Assembly (NCBI GenBank): GCA_024663395.1
Contig: JANFAH010000003.1
Span: 1,364,001-1,428,000 of the forward strand
Direction of reading: 5' to 3'
Origin: Pisolithus tinctorius
Lineage: Eukaryota; Basidiomycota; Agaricomycetes; Boletales; Pisolithaceae
Length of the DNA: 64,000 nucleotides
Below are positions 22,329 through 33,600 of the stretch, piece by piece. A model generated the notes under the pieces. That model was not told the DNA's origin. It saw only the letters and a program-made list of their open reading frames with translations, and made no database searches. Positions within the stretch are counted from its first letter, which is position 1, and the number at the start of each line of letters is the position of its first letter. Made by a program: the position numbers and the translations under genes.

Positions 22329-23572
22329 ATGTACTTCCGACCTGTTCTCTCTTTCACCAGAACCACCGCTCGACGTGCTCACCTGACGAACTTCTCTTGG
22401 CTTAGACGGGTTCATACGCAATCAGACGTATCTGAATATGACATCAAGTATGCGGACAAACTCCATCAAAAGGCAAACGAGTTAGTGGCACCTTCCTTTT
22501 CGTGCACTGGAATGACAATTTCTGACACTTCATATATCCATACTTTCCCAACAGAAAGGGTGTGGCTCTTGACGAATTGAAGGTACAGGCCCGCCAGGAA
22601 GCTCATCGCAAAGAGAAAGAGCAGACTGAAATTGCCTTAGTGCGAAAGTTTCAGTCCAAGACCATCCTAGGAGCCGATGGAGTTACCCTATCCACAGCAA
22701 AGAAACCCCTTCCTAGCCCGCGAAAGGATAGCTCTCCAATCAAGGTACATACATTTCGGGAGCAGTGGGTTAGCTGCGCCTTGGAATTTTGTTCCCTGCC
22801 TAACTTGTGTTCATATTTTGATACTTAGCCACTTTCGTCTATCCTGAACGTCACCAAGTTACTGGCCACACCGCATACGTCGTCACAAATATCTGCGCTT
22901 TGGACGGCTTACCATGCATCCCGATCCGGAGGCACGGGTAGGGGGTACATCTGTGCCTCCTTGCCTCTCGATGCGTATAACACGATGACGAACGTTGCAA
23001 AAAGATATTCTTCTTTCGTTCTACCGTTGCCTAGGCAAACCAAGCCAGAGGCGTTGTCAGTAGGTGATACGTCTGAGCCAGCGCACGAATTTTTCTATTT
23101 GCAGTGGGATTTTCATCCCCCTCCATCGCAACCATCTGCTACCGAGCCACATCTATTTCAATCTGTTCCTCCAACTCCGAGAGGTACCGCTCTGCCTCCG
23201 GTCTCTACCGTCCTATTCACACCGCTGCAAGAGTACAAGAGTCGTAATTCATTTGCGACGCCGTATTTGGTCTTGACATTCCACACCGATTTGTCTCACT
23301 CGCATGGCCTCGTTCTTCTTCGTGGAGAAATAACACCGTCCGCTGCCATGACAAATGGGGAACCTACACAGGACGTGGCAGGGCGTTATCTGCTAAATCA
23401 GGTAGATGCACAACTGCTGGCGATGGGTATACAGAAATATTATCTGTGGGGTGAGAAGAAGGGTGCGGAAGCGAGTGGCTCTCCTGCTGAAGAACTGTTA
23501 AGGCGGTTCCACGAAAGACCAGACGATTTCGATTGGCAAGAACTGTTAAAGCAATCGGAGGTTACAGTGTAG
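22329..23572 (+). CDS. ATP11: F1-ATPase assembly factor Atp11 (ATPAF1)
   Basis: Mitochondrial chaperone that binds free F1 beta subunits until they join alpha. Exons 22329-22480, 22555-22744 and 22829-23572 join in exact phase to 361 residues. The N-terminus MYFRPVLSFTRTTARRAHL is Arg/Ser-rich without acidic residues, as expected for mitochondrial import. A charged helical part follows (YDIKYADKLHQKANE, KGVALDELKVQARQEA), then the family core: PLSSILNVTKLLATP, ISALWTAYHAS, FVLPLPRQTKPE, VLFTPLQEYKSRN, LTFHTDLS, GLVLLRGEI, and the end RFHERPDDFDWQELLKQ. Two broken relatives lie at 18.2-19.3 and 43.0-44.3 kb. This is the only intact copy in the window. Confidence 0.93.
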
Positions 23573-23640
23573 TACAGCTTAGAGAGGCAGAGGGTGTGGG
23601 GACTTAAGTATTACCGTTCGTACGACAAACTACTGAGTTA

Positions 23641-24303
23641 TCACGGTGAAGTCACAAGCGGGCGAGCTTTCACCCACTCCTTCTTGGTAAGTTCTTGTAA
23701 CACGAATGCCACAAAAGCGATTCTCGTCAGACTAGTTGTAGTCTGACCGTCGCCGACATAGCCAGCGATGAAGGACTCGTTACTGCCACTATTCAAGAGA
23801 GGCACGCGAACGATGGACCAGTCGATGGTGTCGCCTTCCCTGCAGATGGTTTCTCCGATCGCTACGACGTCCTTGTATGCCGTACTGGCAAAGGTTGCCA
23901 CGCCGCTGACGATGGTGGACATGACTAGACTATGCTTGTCGTGGGGATCTTTAATGCTAGGCGTGCCCAGCGCGATGAGCCGGGAAACTCCACGTTCCTT
24001 CATTACTTTGATGATGAGTGAATACGCATGAGCGAGGGGCTCTCCTCTGGGATGAAACGGTCCGCGAGAGACAGCGGGGCCGAGCGCAGATAAGACAGCG
24101 TCGACGTCCTGTAACGCATCGGACAAAGACTCTGCATCCGTCAGCTGACCCTTGCGAATGATGATCTGGGAGCTGTCTCGGAGGTTCTGAGGGAGTTTCT
24201 CTGGGGAGCGGGCATAGACAACAACGGTGTGTCCGTCTGCGACAGCTCTTCCGACGAGGAGCACCCCTATACCGCCTGTTGCCCCGAGAATGAGAACGCG
24301 CAT
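23641..24303 (-). CDS. Small NAD(P)-binding protein (NmrA/SDR-like)
   Basis: Single-exon gene of 220 residues, ATG at 24303, stop at 23641. Starts with a Rossmann fold, MRVLILGATGGIGVLLVGRA, carrying the GxxGxxG dinucleotide loop. Then come VVVYARSPEKLPQ, QDVDAVLSALGP, SRLIALGTPSIKD, DWSIVRVPLLNSG and the end KKEWVKARPLVTSP. The layout fits the NAD(P)H-binding family that includes flavin-reductase-like and anamorsin-neighbour proteins. No YxxxK catalytic pair is visible, so the reaction is unknown. Converges with ATP11 with 68 bp between stops. Fragments of this gene accompany both decayed ATP11 copies. Confidence 0.85.
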   Translation of the reverse strand: MRVLILGATGGIGVLLVGRAVADGHTVVVYARSPEKLPQNLRDSSQIIIRKGQLTDAESLSDALQDVDAVLSALGPAVSRGPFHPRGEPLAHAYSLIIKVMKERGVSRLIALGTPSIKDPHDKHSLVMSTIVSGVATFASTAYKDVVAIGETICREGDTIDWSIVRVPLLNSGSNESFIAGYVGDGQTTTSLTRIAFVAFVLQELTKKEWVKARPLVTSP

Positions 24304-24741
24304 GATGGAAGTCTGAATGAAGCTTTTCAAGCACAGCTGAAGGCAGGTTGGAGTGTCAGGATCGTCAACGTCATCGAACTTGATGACACAATCGTGCACT
24401 CCCCCACGGCATCTGATATGTGTAACCCCGATAAGAAGTGCAGTACTTTTAACGGCGGCACAACGAGAAGGATTCTTCAGTCTACTCGGCTTTCCAGACA
24501 ATGGTGTCTTATTTCGAGGTAGAAAAAGAAGTCCCCCCGTACAGTACGATACATGGCCTATTTTATAGGGTAGAGACTTAGGCACGAGATATGTCAGAGT
24601 ATCTGTACGGGCTAAGTAGGATCAGAGAATAAATGAGAAAAGTCATAGATCTGTCACAAAGAAACCGACATCTAACCATACGGTCGACAGCGTCGGACCG
24701 AACCCTTACATATGCGTCCTTGGTTCTGTGGTAATTACATG

Positions 24742-25527
24742 CTAGTGGGGTAGCGTAGCGGGACTCTTTGGCCAGTCTCCTGCTGCCAGTGCCTCTTCTT
24801 CCAAAGCCACGATAGCTTCCCCAATCTCACCAGCAGACTCGACCCTCAGCCTTTCCATATTTCTGCCGTACATCGTTCCGAACGCAGCGATTATGCCTTC
24901 CACCATATCATCAACTCGAACGGCCTTCCCGGTCGCCAGCTCTATACACCCCGCTTTCACCTCCCCAAGTCCACAAGCCACCACCCTGTCGAACCACGCC
25001 AACGGTTCCTTGGTTACGTTCACCGCAAATCCGTGCATTGTCAGTCTATGGCGGACCTGCACACCAATACTAGCAACTTTCGTCGTAGCGTCCAGGAACA
25101 CGCCTGTGTGCTCTGAAGGAACATTCCGCAACCCGTGTTCCCCTGCAAGACATGCTTGTATCGCTCGTTGCATCCGACATACGTAGTCCCTAGTTCCCAT
25201 TGCCGGCAACGTCCGACCGAGATCGAGAAGCGGGTATCCGACGAGCTGACCGGGTCCGTGATATGTCAATTGACCGCCGCGTGACGTTGTAGCAAAGTCG
25301 GCGCCCATCTGAGTGAGACGCGTTCTTTCGGCGGCGAGCTCTTCGGCGTTCTGCCGACGCCCAGCCGTGTAAACGGGTCGGTGTTGCAGGAGCAGAAGGA
25401 CGTCGTGATGGGATGATGTACGACGAGCAGAGAGCTGGATTTGGTGCAGTCTCTCTTGTAGAGCGAGCGTCCTCGTGTAGGGTAAGGGCGTCTGGAAATA
25501 GTGGTAAAACACAGGAGGTAATGACAT
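24742..25527 (-). CDS. LIP2: Octanoyl-[ACP]:protein octanoyltransferase (LipB/Lip2)
   Basis: Transfers octanoate from acyl carrier protein to lipoyl domains (pyruvate and 2-oxoglutarate dehydrogenases, glycine cleavage H protein), the first step of lipoate synthesis in mitochondria. Minus strand, single exon, 261 residues from the ATG at 25527 (MSLPPVFYHYFQTPLP). Family blocks: LLLLQHRPVYTAGRR, TSRGGQLTYHGPGQLVGYP, KVASIGVQVRHRLTMHGFA (catalytic Lys) and RVVACGLGEVKAGC (catalytic Cys). The frame is open upstream to 25560 but without an ATG. No clear targeting peptide is seen, so a short upstream exon (ATG at 25600 in another frame) is possible. A decayed fragment lies at 17.7-17.9 kb. Confidence 0.93.
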   Translation of the reverse strand: MSLPPVFYHYFQTPLPYTRTLALQERLHQIQLSARRTSSHHDVLLLLQHRPVYTAGRRQNAEELAAERTRLTQMGADFATTSRGGQLTYHGPGQLVGYPLLDLGRTLPAMGTRDYVCRMQRAIQACLAGEHGLRNVPSEHTGVFLDATTKVASIGVQVRHRLTMHGFAVNVTKEPLAWFDRVVACGLGEVKAGCIELATGKAVRVDDMVEGIIAAFGTMYGRNMERLRVESAGEIGEAIVALEEEALAAGDWPKSPATLPH

Positions 25528-26783
25528 GGCTTTGAAGTCTCTCCCCGTTGGCGCGACCACCTACTGTGCGAATTTTTGTTAGATTGGGCTCAAACGACAT
25601 TACTCGGACACCACAACATCAACTTCATAACAATAACATGAGCACATGGTACGTATGACACTATGAAATGTGCAGGAAAACTGATACATTTGTTGGATCA
25701 CGATTGGGGTCGGGGGCAATCAAAGGCTAAGTTGAAGCCCGGTCGTACGTGACGTTCACTCACAATAGTCAGGAGCTTTCGTCCGAATTGTGCGATATGC
25801 GCATTCTAGGCTAATGGTAAAATTCAATGTATGCCCATGGAGCATGTTCTCGTTTAGCCGGAATCTGTGACGGTGAAGCCATCGTCTTTTATATATATTT
25901 TATTACTATACTCAACTTGCCACTTACACCACAGAACTCCCTCCTGTTAGTTCCACTTGTTCCGTCATCCAGTCCCCCGTACCCACAGTGAGAGACCTCA
26001 TCGATCGTTCAGAGGCGGGAATAGAGCGAAGACCTGTGCTTGGATTCACCCTTTTCCTCCGAGGTCTGAATATCGGAGTCTGGAGGCAATAGTCACCTCA
26101 CGTGAATCTGTAATTGTGACTGTCTTACTACGTGACGAAACCGGGAGCGTCCATCGAATGGCACGTATATTGTTGTGATGTGGTACGCGCACTTGCCAGG
26201 TACTTGTGCAGTATCAAACCAAGTCTTATCTGTTCACCAGCAGGACACGTATCCTTCCTTTCTTGCACAAATACATGCGCTGACGATACTCAGTTCGCAG
26301 AGGTACGTACTCTTCCATCGATCTTGATTGGAGGCTCTATGTGCTACTGGCGGCAATAAGTGGAGCCATGTACTGCCTTCTCAAACGACAATTATACCCG
26401 ACAATAGTGAACTAGAGGATAGGGCCGTCGGGGACGGCAGGCACCTTGTTTACGGACACGTCATCGACTCCCATAATATACGGCTAGCAAACAATATCTG
26501 TATCACTCCAACTTTTCTATTGCAGCGTGCATTCATCTTCAGATAATGTGTTGTTGTTAAATATGAATGAATAGCCATCCAGAAAGGCAGGATAGTTTGT
26601 ACATGCATCTCTTTGTCATTGCAGCCCACCCGTAGGTCCCGTCTCTAATTGCCAATAACATTTCAACCCTAGCCCTTGCCGCCAAGAAAAAAGCTAAACC
26701 TCCTCACTTCCGATGAAGCGCCGATCGGAGAGACGATCCCTTCAGAGAATGAGTCCACGCACACGATTGGATGCTTCATGAAC
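25528..26783. other. 1.25-kb stretch without a secure gene
   Basis: Only short frames with no recognisable motif. At 26571-26597 there is a near-exact copy of 26809-26835, which encodes part of the C-terminus of the following gene (PAFLDGYSF). On the minus strand it would read as a similar ending, so this looks like the remnant of a small tandem duplication. Confidence 0.45.
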
Positions 26784-27726
26784 TCACATCTCGTTCTCGA
26801 ACACAAACGAATAGCCATCCAAAAAGGCAGGATATGCCCCGCATACGTACCCACCAAGCAACCACATGACGTTGATAACTCCCAAGCATTTGAAGACCTC
26901 AGTAGTCCTCACGACGTCATGACGGAGATCAGTGATTTGAAGCCATAAACAGCCGCCATCTGTCAAAGTGCGAGGAATAGACCTGCAAGTATATGGCATG
27001 TGATGAACGTCCTCGCAAGCGCCAAAATCGAAACCATGCGAGGCGTATTTTTGCAGGGCTGCCATGGTCTTGAAGCCGATAGAGCCATTATAAACGGGAA
27101 GTGAGTTGATGAGCGCACGGCGATGGAATGTCAGGTTGGGATACGCGCAAAAAATGCTGTCAGCGCTGATGAAATTCATCACAGCTGTGCTGTGGAACTG
27201 AAACAGCGGGGAGATAGCAGTCGATGTTCTGGAGACAATAACATCAATGTGATGGGTGCCGTTGGAAAAAGTGAGGATAGAGCAAATGGCGGTCATGTTG
27301 TAAGGGCTGGCCTCGACGCGACGCTCGTGAATGATATTGTACCCTGCAAGCCGGTAGTCGGAGCATGTTAATGCACGAAGGGGATGAGAGAGACGTACCC
27401 TCGCATTCTAGTTTCATGGATAAGTAACACATCTGGCGCAAAGGCACATAAATATCTATGTCCGAGGGTGTCCAAGCACAGCTGTTGGCAGGCAAGACCA
27501 TGTGAAGTGCGAAGGATCCAGAAATGACAGCGTCGCAGGAGCGCAAGATACCTAGTAGGACAGCACAGCTGGAGAAAAACCCTGCAGTTCGAATACGGAG
27601 GCGGTATCCGATATAACAGTAGGAGAGGATCGCAGCCGTACTCGACGATCTTGCAAAGTTAGCAATATCATGGATGCTACAGTAACCCAGGACGTGGTTT
27701 CGCAGTTCAGGTGGTAAACGAAACAT
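26784..27726 (-). CDS. F-box / nucleotidyltransferase-like orphan protein
   Basis: Exons 27399-27726 and 26784-27343 (55-bp intron) give 295 residues in exact phase. The N-terminus FRLPPELRNHVLGYCSIHDI resembles an F-box, the Skp1-binding helix bundle of ubiquitin ligases. It is followed by SGSFALHM...TPSDIDIYVP, which matches the G-S ... D-x-D pattern of minimal nucleotidyltransferase folds. The rest (HHIDVIVSRTSTAISPLFQF, VMNFISADSIFCAYPNLTF) has the look of such orphan fungal proteins, in which a catalytic role is unproven. A TATAAA stands about 45-50 bp before the ATG (about 27771-27777). Both domain names are inferred from short motifs. Confidence 0.65.
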
Positions 27727-28154
27727 ACCTGGGAGAAGGTGGCGACGTTCCGTGCAGCCCCAACATCGTCCTTTATAGGGCCACACCCGTTAAGGGGTTC
27801 AAGGGGTGACAACGAACGTTACAAATGCAGACCACAAGGTATAGGGAGGGTGATAATACATACTGTGATTGATGAATTGATGACGGCAGACGCCGCGCGT
27901 TGGACACAGACGACGAAGCAAGAAAGCGCGCGAGAACGTGGGTGGCAGTACAGCCACAGGAATGCGTACAATGTTCAAATCGTTTTCGTATTTCGTACAT
28001 ACAATTTGGTAGATTCCTCAGGTGCTAGCTATGAATATATATCACGGGATCCATACAGCCTTTCGTCAAACAGGGAACCAGCGTGTTATTTAGGTAGACG
28101 CTCCATAAACTATGTATCGTAACTCGGTTTTCCCGCCTGGCAGTATCTCGGACC
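27727..28154. other. Intergenic, nothing recognised
   Basis: The right part may be 3' flank of the next minus-strand gene and the left part promoter of the F-box-like gene. Short overlapping frames carry no motif. Confidence 0.35.
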
Positions 28155-28727
28155 TCAGTTAGGATTGATTTGTCGCGGCAGATCCGGACTCTGTAGATGG
28201 AAAACGTGTAGCCAATCTGTAATATAGTCAGTGCGGTGAGCAGATGGAAACATAGTAGAGACGAACACGAGGAGGCCATTCATGATGTCCTGGAGATCAT
28301 CTTCTGCACGAATGTGCAAGGGACGTTGATGACCAGGCTGCACCCTGACAAAAACGTATGCACCGCTCTCTCGACAGGTTTGGTGGCGGTGGAGGTCGAA
28401 GAAGACGATGTACAGCCTGTGGCGAACCCGCACTCGCGCTGAGGTGATAGAGGCATCAGGAGGAAAGAGGTATTGATTGCCACTAATAGTCATGGTGCCG
28501 GTGTTGTCGACACGGATGCTCAGTCTGCGCGGGCCTGAGGTTCTGCCGAAAAGGAAACCCCATACGGTGTAAAGTGTTCCGCCATCCGTCTGGACGTCGG
28601 AGTGCTGTGCGTTATCCATTGTCTGTCGAATGGAAAAACCATAAGAGATTTCCTCGACGAGATACATGACACTTACCAGTGGGTTGGGAGGTTTGAGAAT
28701 GCAGGCCAGAAAGCCTAGGAAGCTCAT
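28155..28727 (-). CDS. Orphan protein, two exons
   Basis: Exons 28677-28727 and 28155-28622 join in phase (donor GTAAGT, acceptor GACAG) to 172 residues. The first exon is short and hydrophobic (MSFLGFLACILKPPNPL). The second holds VWGFLFGRTSGPRRLSIRVD and ARVRVRHRLYIVFFDLHRHQ. No family is recognised. A TATTTAAT motif overlaps the region just before the ATG. An alternative start is the Met of MDNAQ at the beginning of exon 2. It sits in gene-poor accessory DNA next to the Helitron. Confidence 0.5.
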   Translation of the reverse strand: MSFLGFLACILKPPNPLVSVMYLVEEISYGFSIRQTMDNAQHSDVQTDGGTLYTVWGFLFGRTSGPRRLSIRVDNTGTMTISGNQYLFPPDASITSARVRVRHRLYIVFFDLHRHQTCRESGAYVFVRVQPGHQRPLHIRAEDDLQDIMNGLLVFVSTMFPSAHRTDYITDWLHVFHLQSPDLPRQINPN

Positions 28728-29295
28728 TAAATACCCCACAGCAGGGACCCCCCCTTATGATCGGACCATGTCAGCGGCTTGGTAACCAAGGGGTGCACCT
28801 CCTTATGATCAAGAACGCGCCGTCCGAAAAAATCAAAGGCACTTACATCATTGAAGGTGTGAGGGGCCCCAGCAGGGGGGATGCGGTATGCCCTGCAGAA
28901 ACCCCAAAGAGCCGGAGCCCCTTATGACCAAGACGTCTTAGTGACTTGAACAGGAAAAGGGGGAGCACGCCATGATCAGACGCTAGCAAGGACAAAACTC
29001 ACAAGATCTCGTGTCGCTCATCGTGCAGGCCGCCACAGCAGGCATGGCACCTTTGCGCCGCGCGATTACCACGAAGACGAGCCGGCACTGGGGACCGTGG
29101 TTTGCTGCATACAACGGCATGTTTGGGCTTTTCTGCATTCGACTCTGGTGTACATGAGCTTCCAATGTTCCTACATACATAATGGCATGAACACTATCCC
29201 TTCGCCCTCACGACGTTTAACACAAAGATACCGATTTGAGGCGTGAATCTCCAAGTAGTGAAACACGACAACTCCTATGAACACATTAAGCGTTT
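28728..29295. repeat. Intergenic DNA with a scattered CTTATGA motif
   Basis: CCTTATGATC or close variants occur at about 28752, 28801, 28920 and 28971, with spacing of roughly 50 and 120 bp. A perfect 13-bp palindrome, CTTGGTAACCAAG, lies near 28779. No coding frame is convincing. The left Helitron end should lie here or further left if the partner gene at 29.3-30.5 kb belongs to the element, but no TC-start could be assigned. Confidence 0.35.
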
Positions 29296-30497
29296 TTAAG
29301 CCTCAAAGATATGTAAGCCGTTGACGGTAAATGCGATGGATATGTCATGCATACCTGGCGTACTTTCTTCGTGGTGGGCATGTGCGCGAAAGACGGCCCG
29401 CCCCCATAAACAGATCTTTTGAGAGGGTTTGTAGGCGGAGGGGGTGGTTCGCGTAATACTACCATCTCGCGCAGTACGCCACTGAACACGGACTTTTTAT
29501 CCTGTTTGAAATAGTAGTGTATGAGGGCGAAGTGCACAATGACGACAGCACCACAAAGCTTTCGTTGGTAGTCACATGCTGCGATGGGCCTATGATCTTG
29601 ATCAAAGGCAGGCAGGGGACAAACCACGTGTGTCATAGCTGCACGCTCTAAGGCCGTCCTTGTGCGCTCCTGGACAGGCCAATCAGCCGTTCGGGCCTCT
29701 GCCATATGTCAGTTGAATGTGAAGCTCATGAAATAGAAAAACATACCGTCAAGGCTGGCAATGTCAGGGTCCACGCTCTCGTCTTTCTTCATGAACAACG
29801 AGTGGCTGACTCTGATAGATGTGACGCCGTTGGCCTCTCGGATGCAAGAAATCAAGGTCGTCCCCTTCTTGGAGGGGATTAGTCTTTCGAGAGCCCTGAC
29901 GTTCCCCACAATGGCGGGGAAATCAGCACAAGCTGTCTTAAACGCAGAGTCTTTCTGAACAGGGATAAGTTGACAGCTAAGTTTGGTCTCCGAAAACTCC
30001 CGCTTGAATGCCCCCGATGGCATGTACGCTCCCTCAGGGCCCATGAAAAAGTTTTGGCGATCAACTTGAAAAATGCCACTGATGAGCAGTTCCGTCGTTT
30101 CTTCGCCAGTGTCTTTGACGATTGCGATGTCGCCTGAAAAACCCCCCTGGAAAAATTCAGCCCGAGAAGCGAGTTGCGCCGTGGTGCCGTAGAACGCAAG
30201 GGTGTTGGTTTTTAGCATGTTTATGATGTCATCAATCTCATTGGTGTCGACCTGACCCGTTTCCTCGGCCGCGGAGGCAGATATGGTACCATCCGTCGCC
30301 GTCGAGGAAATCATACTTGGCACGCCTTCGACAGTGTTCACCTGGTTAATGGCGGGGGATTGACCATCAGCACCCTCCACCTCTGTACCGTGACCATCAG
30401 CGGGCCGTGCCTCGGAAGACCTGGAGGGTAGACAAAACAACTAACCACTACTAGCCAACGATGTCTTCTGTTTCTCCTTAGCTGCACGTGGAGCCAT
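29296..30497 (-). CDS. Unrecognised gene head-to-head with the Helitron
   Basis: Minus strand. Exons 30446-30497, 29747-30382 and 29355-29698 join in exact phase, and a last splice to 29296-29301 gives about 345 residues. Without that splice the frame stops at 29286 and gives about 366. The start MAPRAAKEKQKTSLASS is basic. Then comes an acidic Ser/Thr-rich part (about residues 18-70). The globular part reads NMLKTNTLAFYGTTAQLASR, GDIAIVKDTGEETTELLISG, FQVDRQNFFMGPEGAYMPSG, and later AVVIVHFALIHYYFKQDKK, then VFSGVLREMVVLREPPPPP. No family is recognised. The beta-rich pattern could be an OB-like single-stranded-DNA-binding fold; that is speculation. Its ATG lies 161 bp from that of RepHel, so the two may share a promoter. 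Confidence 0.7.
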
Positions 30498-30658
30498 GGT
30501 GGTTCGAGCAGTGGGGACGGAGTGGGGTCCCCTAAACGGCGAAGCGATTTTAAAGTCGGCAGAAAAGGGGGGAAAATAGGAGGGCCGTGCCTTGTGAATA
30601 CGGTAGCCTGTTAGAGTCACGGAAAAGACACACCGACAGCCCTCATCATCCACCGACC
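30498..30658. promoter_or_regulatory. Bidirectional promoter of partner gene and RepHel
   Basis: 161 bp between the two divergent start codons. It holds an AT-containing core (GCGATTTTAAAG, 30541-30552) and a purine-rich run near 30565-30580. No known operator was recognised. Confidence 0.5.
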
Positions 30659-33600
30659 ATGGGAGATATTTGGGGACATCTCACCCGGCAAGAAGTGTAC
30701 GATAGTGTTCCACCCGGCTCCCTGCCCTATGGACTCCGAACCTGGGCCAAGCTCCGGCCTGCAATCAGTCAATTGTCGCCAGACATGCAAGAACATATAC
30801 GCGTGGTTGCGGAAGCAAAGGAGAGAAGTAAGAAAGAGCGCAAACGCGACGTCGACAGAGCCTATCAAGCCAAACGGCGAGCGTTAATGCGGATCAAACG
30901 GTCGGAGCGAGAGGACAGCGAACCTGAGGCACGCAATCCATTCAGACATGGCATGTGCGAGGACGAGTACTTGGACTTGCCATCGGAGAAAGACGTACGA
31001 GCGCATGTCGCGGCTTTCATCAAGGGGACAGGGAATGCCGCACTACAACGTGGTGTGTGTGTTGTGTGTGCGCGCGAGCTAATGATCAGTGAAGGTGAGC
31101 GGACGCATTCCTGATGACGCCGTCATTCACCGCTTTTCACAGGTACAGAGGAACTTCTAGAAAATATACCGAACATTCAAGTTCAACTTAAACCAGAAGT
31201 TGTGCATCCCACACACGAGTTATGGCAGGGCCTGTTACTGTTAAAGCACCATGTTGACGACTCAGGGAAGGGATGGGTATGCAGGGAATGTAACCGTGCT
31301 CTGAGAGCCAACAAAATGCCGAGGCTTGCATTGAATAACAATATGTGGTTGGGAGAGGCCCCCCTGGCACTTCGCAGATTGACATTCGCAGAAACGCTTT
31401 TGGTCGCCCGGCATTATCCACGCTGCTATGTGTTCAAGTTATACCCGAAAGACGGTTCACGTGGATACAACCCCGCTCACCTTCAGCGAGCCATGGCGGG
31501 TAATGTGACCTTGTACGAAGTCAATACGACCGCGATTGTGAGCATGCTGGAAGGAAGTATGATGCCACAGCGTGTGGCAACACTTAGTAGTGTATTGGCA
31601 ATCACATTCATAGGAACCCGAACCTTGCTGAAGAATTGGTTGTCGCGCACTTTCCGCGTCCGCCGGGAGGCCGTTCACGAAGCGTTACAATGGCTGAAAG
31701 AGAACAATTCCCTTTACCATGATATCACCATTTCGGAACAGCGGTTGATGACCCTACCTGACGATGAAATACCGGAGGAAATAGAGGCGCTCATTCGACG
31801 CGAAGATGATGCTACTGTCGCTTTGCAAGAAAGGGATGGATACGTACAGGATGAGATACTGGACGACATTCGTAAGTACGTCATTCAATGTGGGAAGAAT
31901 GCCTACCATTGGTGACACGCTCAGAGGTGAACGACGAGGATGATCATGACGAAGAAGCGGAGGTCACGGATGGCGAGCCGGCCTGCGGTGATAGTGCGGA
32001 TCTAATAAACGACGAAGGTTAGATTTACCGCGCACTGTCTATATATCTCAGCAGGATCTGAAAGAAAACAAAATGGCAGCCGATGTCGTACCTCTGCACG
32101 CACTCGGCGTCACTGACAGTGATCTCAGCCGGGTTTCCTCCTCGGAACTCATGGGCTATGCGCTCGCCAACCTGATGGATGCGACACAGGAAGGTGGTTA
32201 TGTGGTGCGGCACAGTCTGAAGCCCGTAGGAGATTTTGGCAAGGACGCCACGGAAAGTGGTACGCCCAATCCGCTCGCTGCCGCTTTCCCGTGCCTGTTC
32301 CCCTACGGACGAGGTGGTATAGAGGCCGACCGTGCAGTGAACGTCAGCCTTCGCGAACATGCGAGGTGGGCCATGCAATATTACGACCGCCGGTTTGTCG
32401 TCCATCACGCATTTCCTTTTGTGATTTTCGCCATGATCCAAAAACGGGACGCGATGCGCACGGCTCGTCTGCAAATGCGGAGGAAGGATTTCGAACGAGA
32501 CGCCCTAGCATTGTCTTGTTTGACTGTCGATGAGTTGCGGAAGGCAGAGGAGGAAGAAGCGAGAAAAACCACGATTAGCAATCCACGGGTACGAGCATTG
32601 CACAAACACGTTGTCGCAGCCAACAGTAAAGTCGAAGGGTCTGACAATGCACGATCTCTGTATCGCGGTATGATATGGGGCTCATGCCTTTTGCTGGGAG
32701 GACCTACGATATGGATGACGATCAACCCCGCAGATATCCACGATCCAATCGCTCAAGTGTTGGCCGGAGAGACTATCGATCTCGACAAATTTGATGCTCT
32801 TGGAGGACCTGACAGCCATCAGCGTGCGATTAATATTGCAAGCAATCCATACGCAGCTGCGAGGTTTTTCAATTTCTTGGTTCAGACCACGTTGGAGACG
32901 TTGCTGGGAATCACCAAGCGGGGCTCACGATGTTCAAGCGACATGGGTATCCTTGGGCGACTATCCGGTTATTTCGGTGTGGTAGAGGCGCAGGGGAGAG
33001 GAACCCTACACGTCCATATGTTGCTGTGGTTGGCAGGTACTCCAGACGCGGCCGAAATGCAACAGTTGCTGCAGACGCATACGTTTCGTGAGAAAATTCG
33101 AGAGTACATTCGCGTCAACATACGTGCCCATCTAGATGACGTTACAGAGCAAGATTTGAAGACGATGCCACGAAACTCCCAAGTAGCGTATTCGCGGCCA
33201 CCGGATCCAGGACTGGACGATTGGGTTCATCAAACCCATTTGCTCGAGCGCCAGCTGCTCCGATCCCAACAGCTTCACACGTGCTCTCGAGCAACCTGTC
33301 TTCGCGTTCAAAATAATCTGCTTGTATGTAAGCGTCGTGCGCCATGGCCCCTCAGTGAAGACGTCTATGTCGATGAAAGGGGAAACTGGAAGCCGAAGAG
33401 AACTTTCGGGTATATCAATAACTACTGTCCGTTGATACTGACGAATTTGCGATGTAACAACGACATCAAGATTAACACGAACGGCGAAGATACCAAAGAT
33501 GTCACCTTTTATGTTACCGCCTATGCCACGAAAAAACAAAAGAAGTCACACAATCTATCTGCCTTAATGGCCTCGGCCCTGGCGTACCACGAGAACAATC

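Noticed and set aside
28981..28985. CTAG as a Helitron 3' end
   Set aside because: No hairpin at the right distance, followed by C rather than T, and on the wrong side for the transposase orientation.
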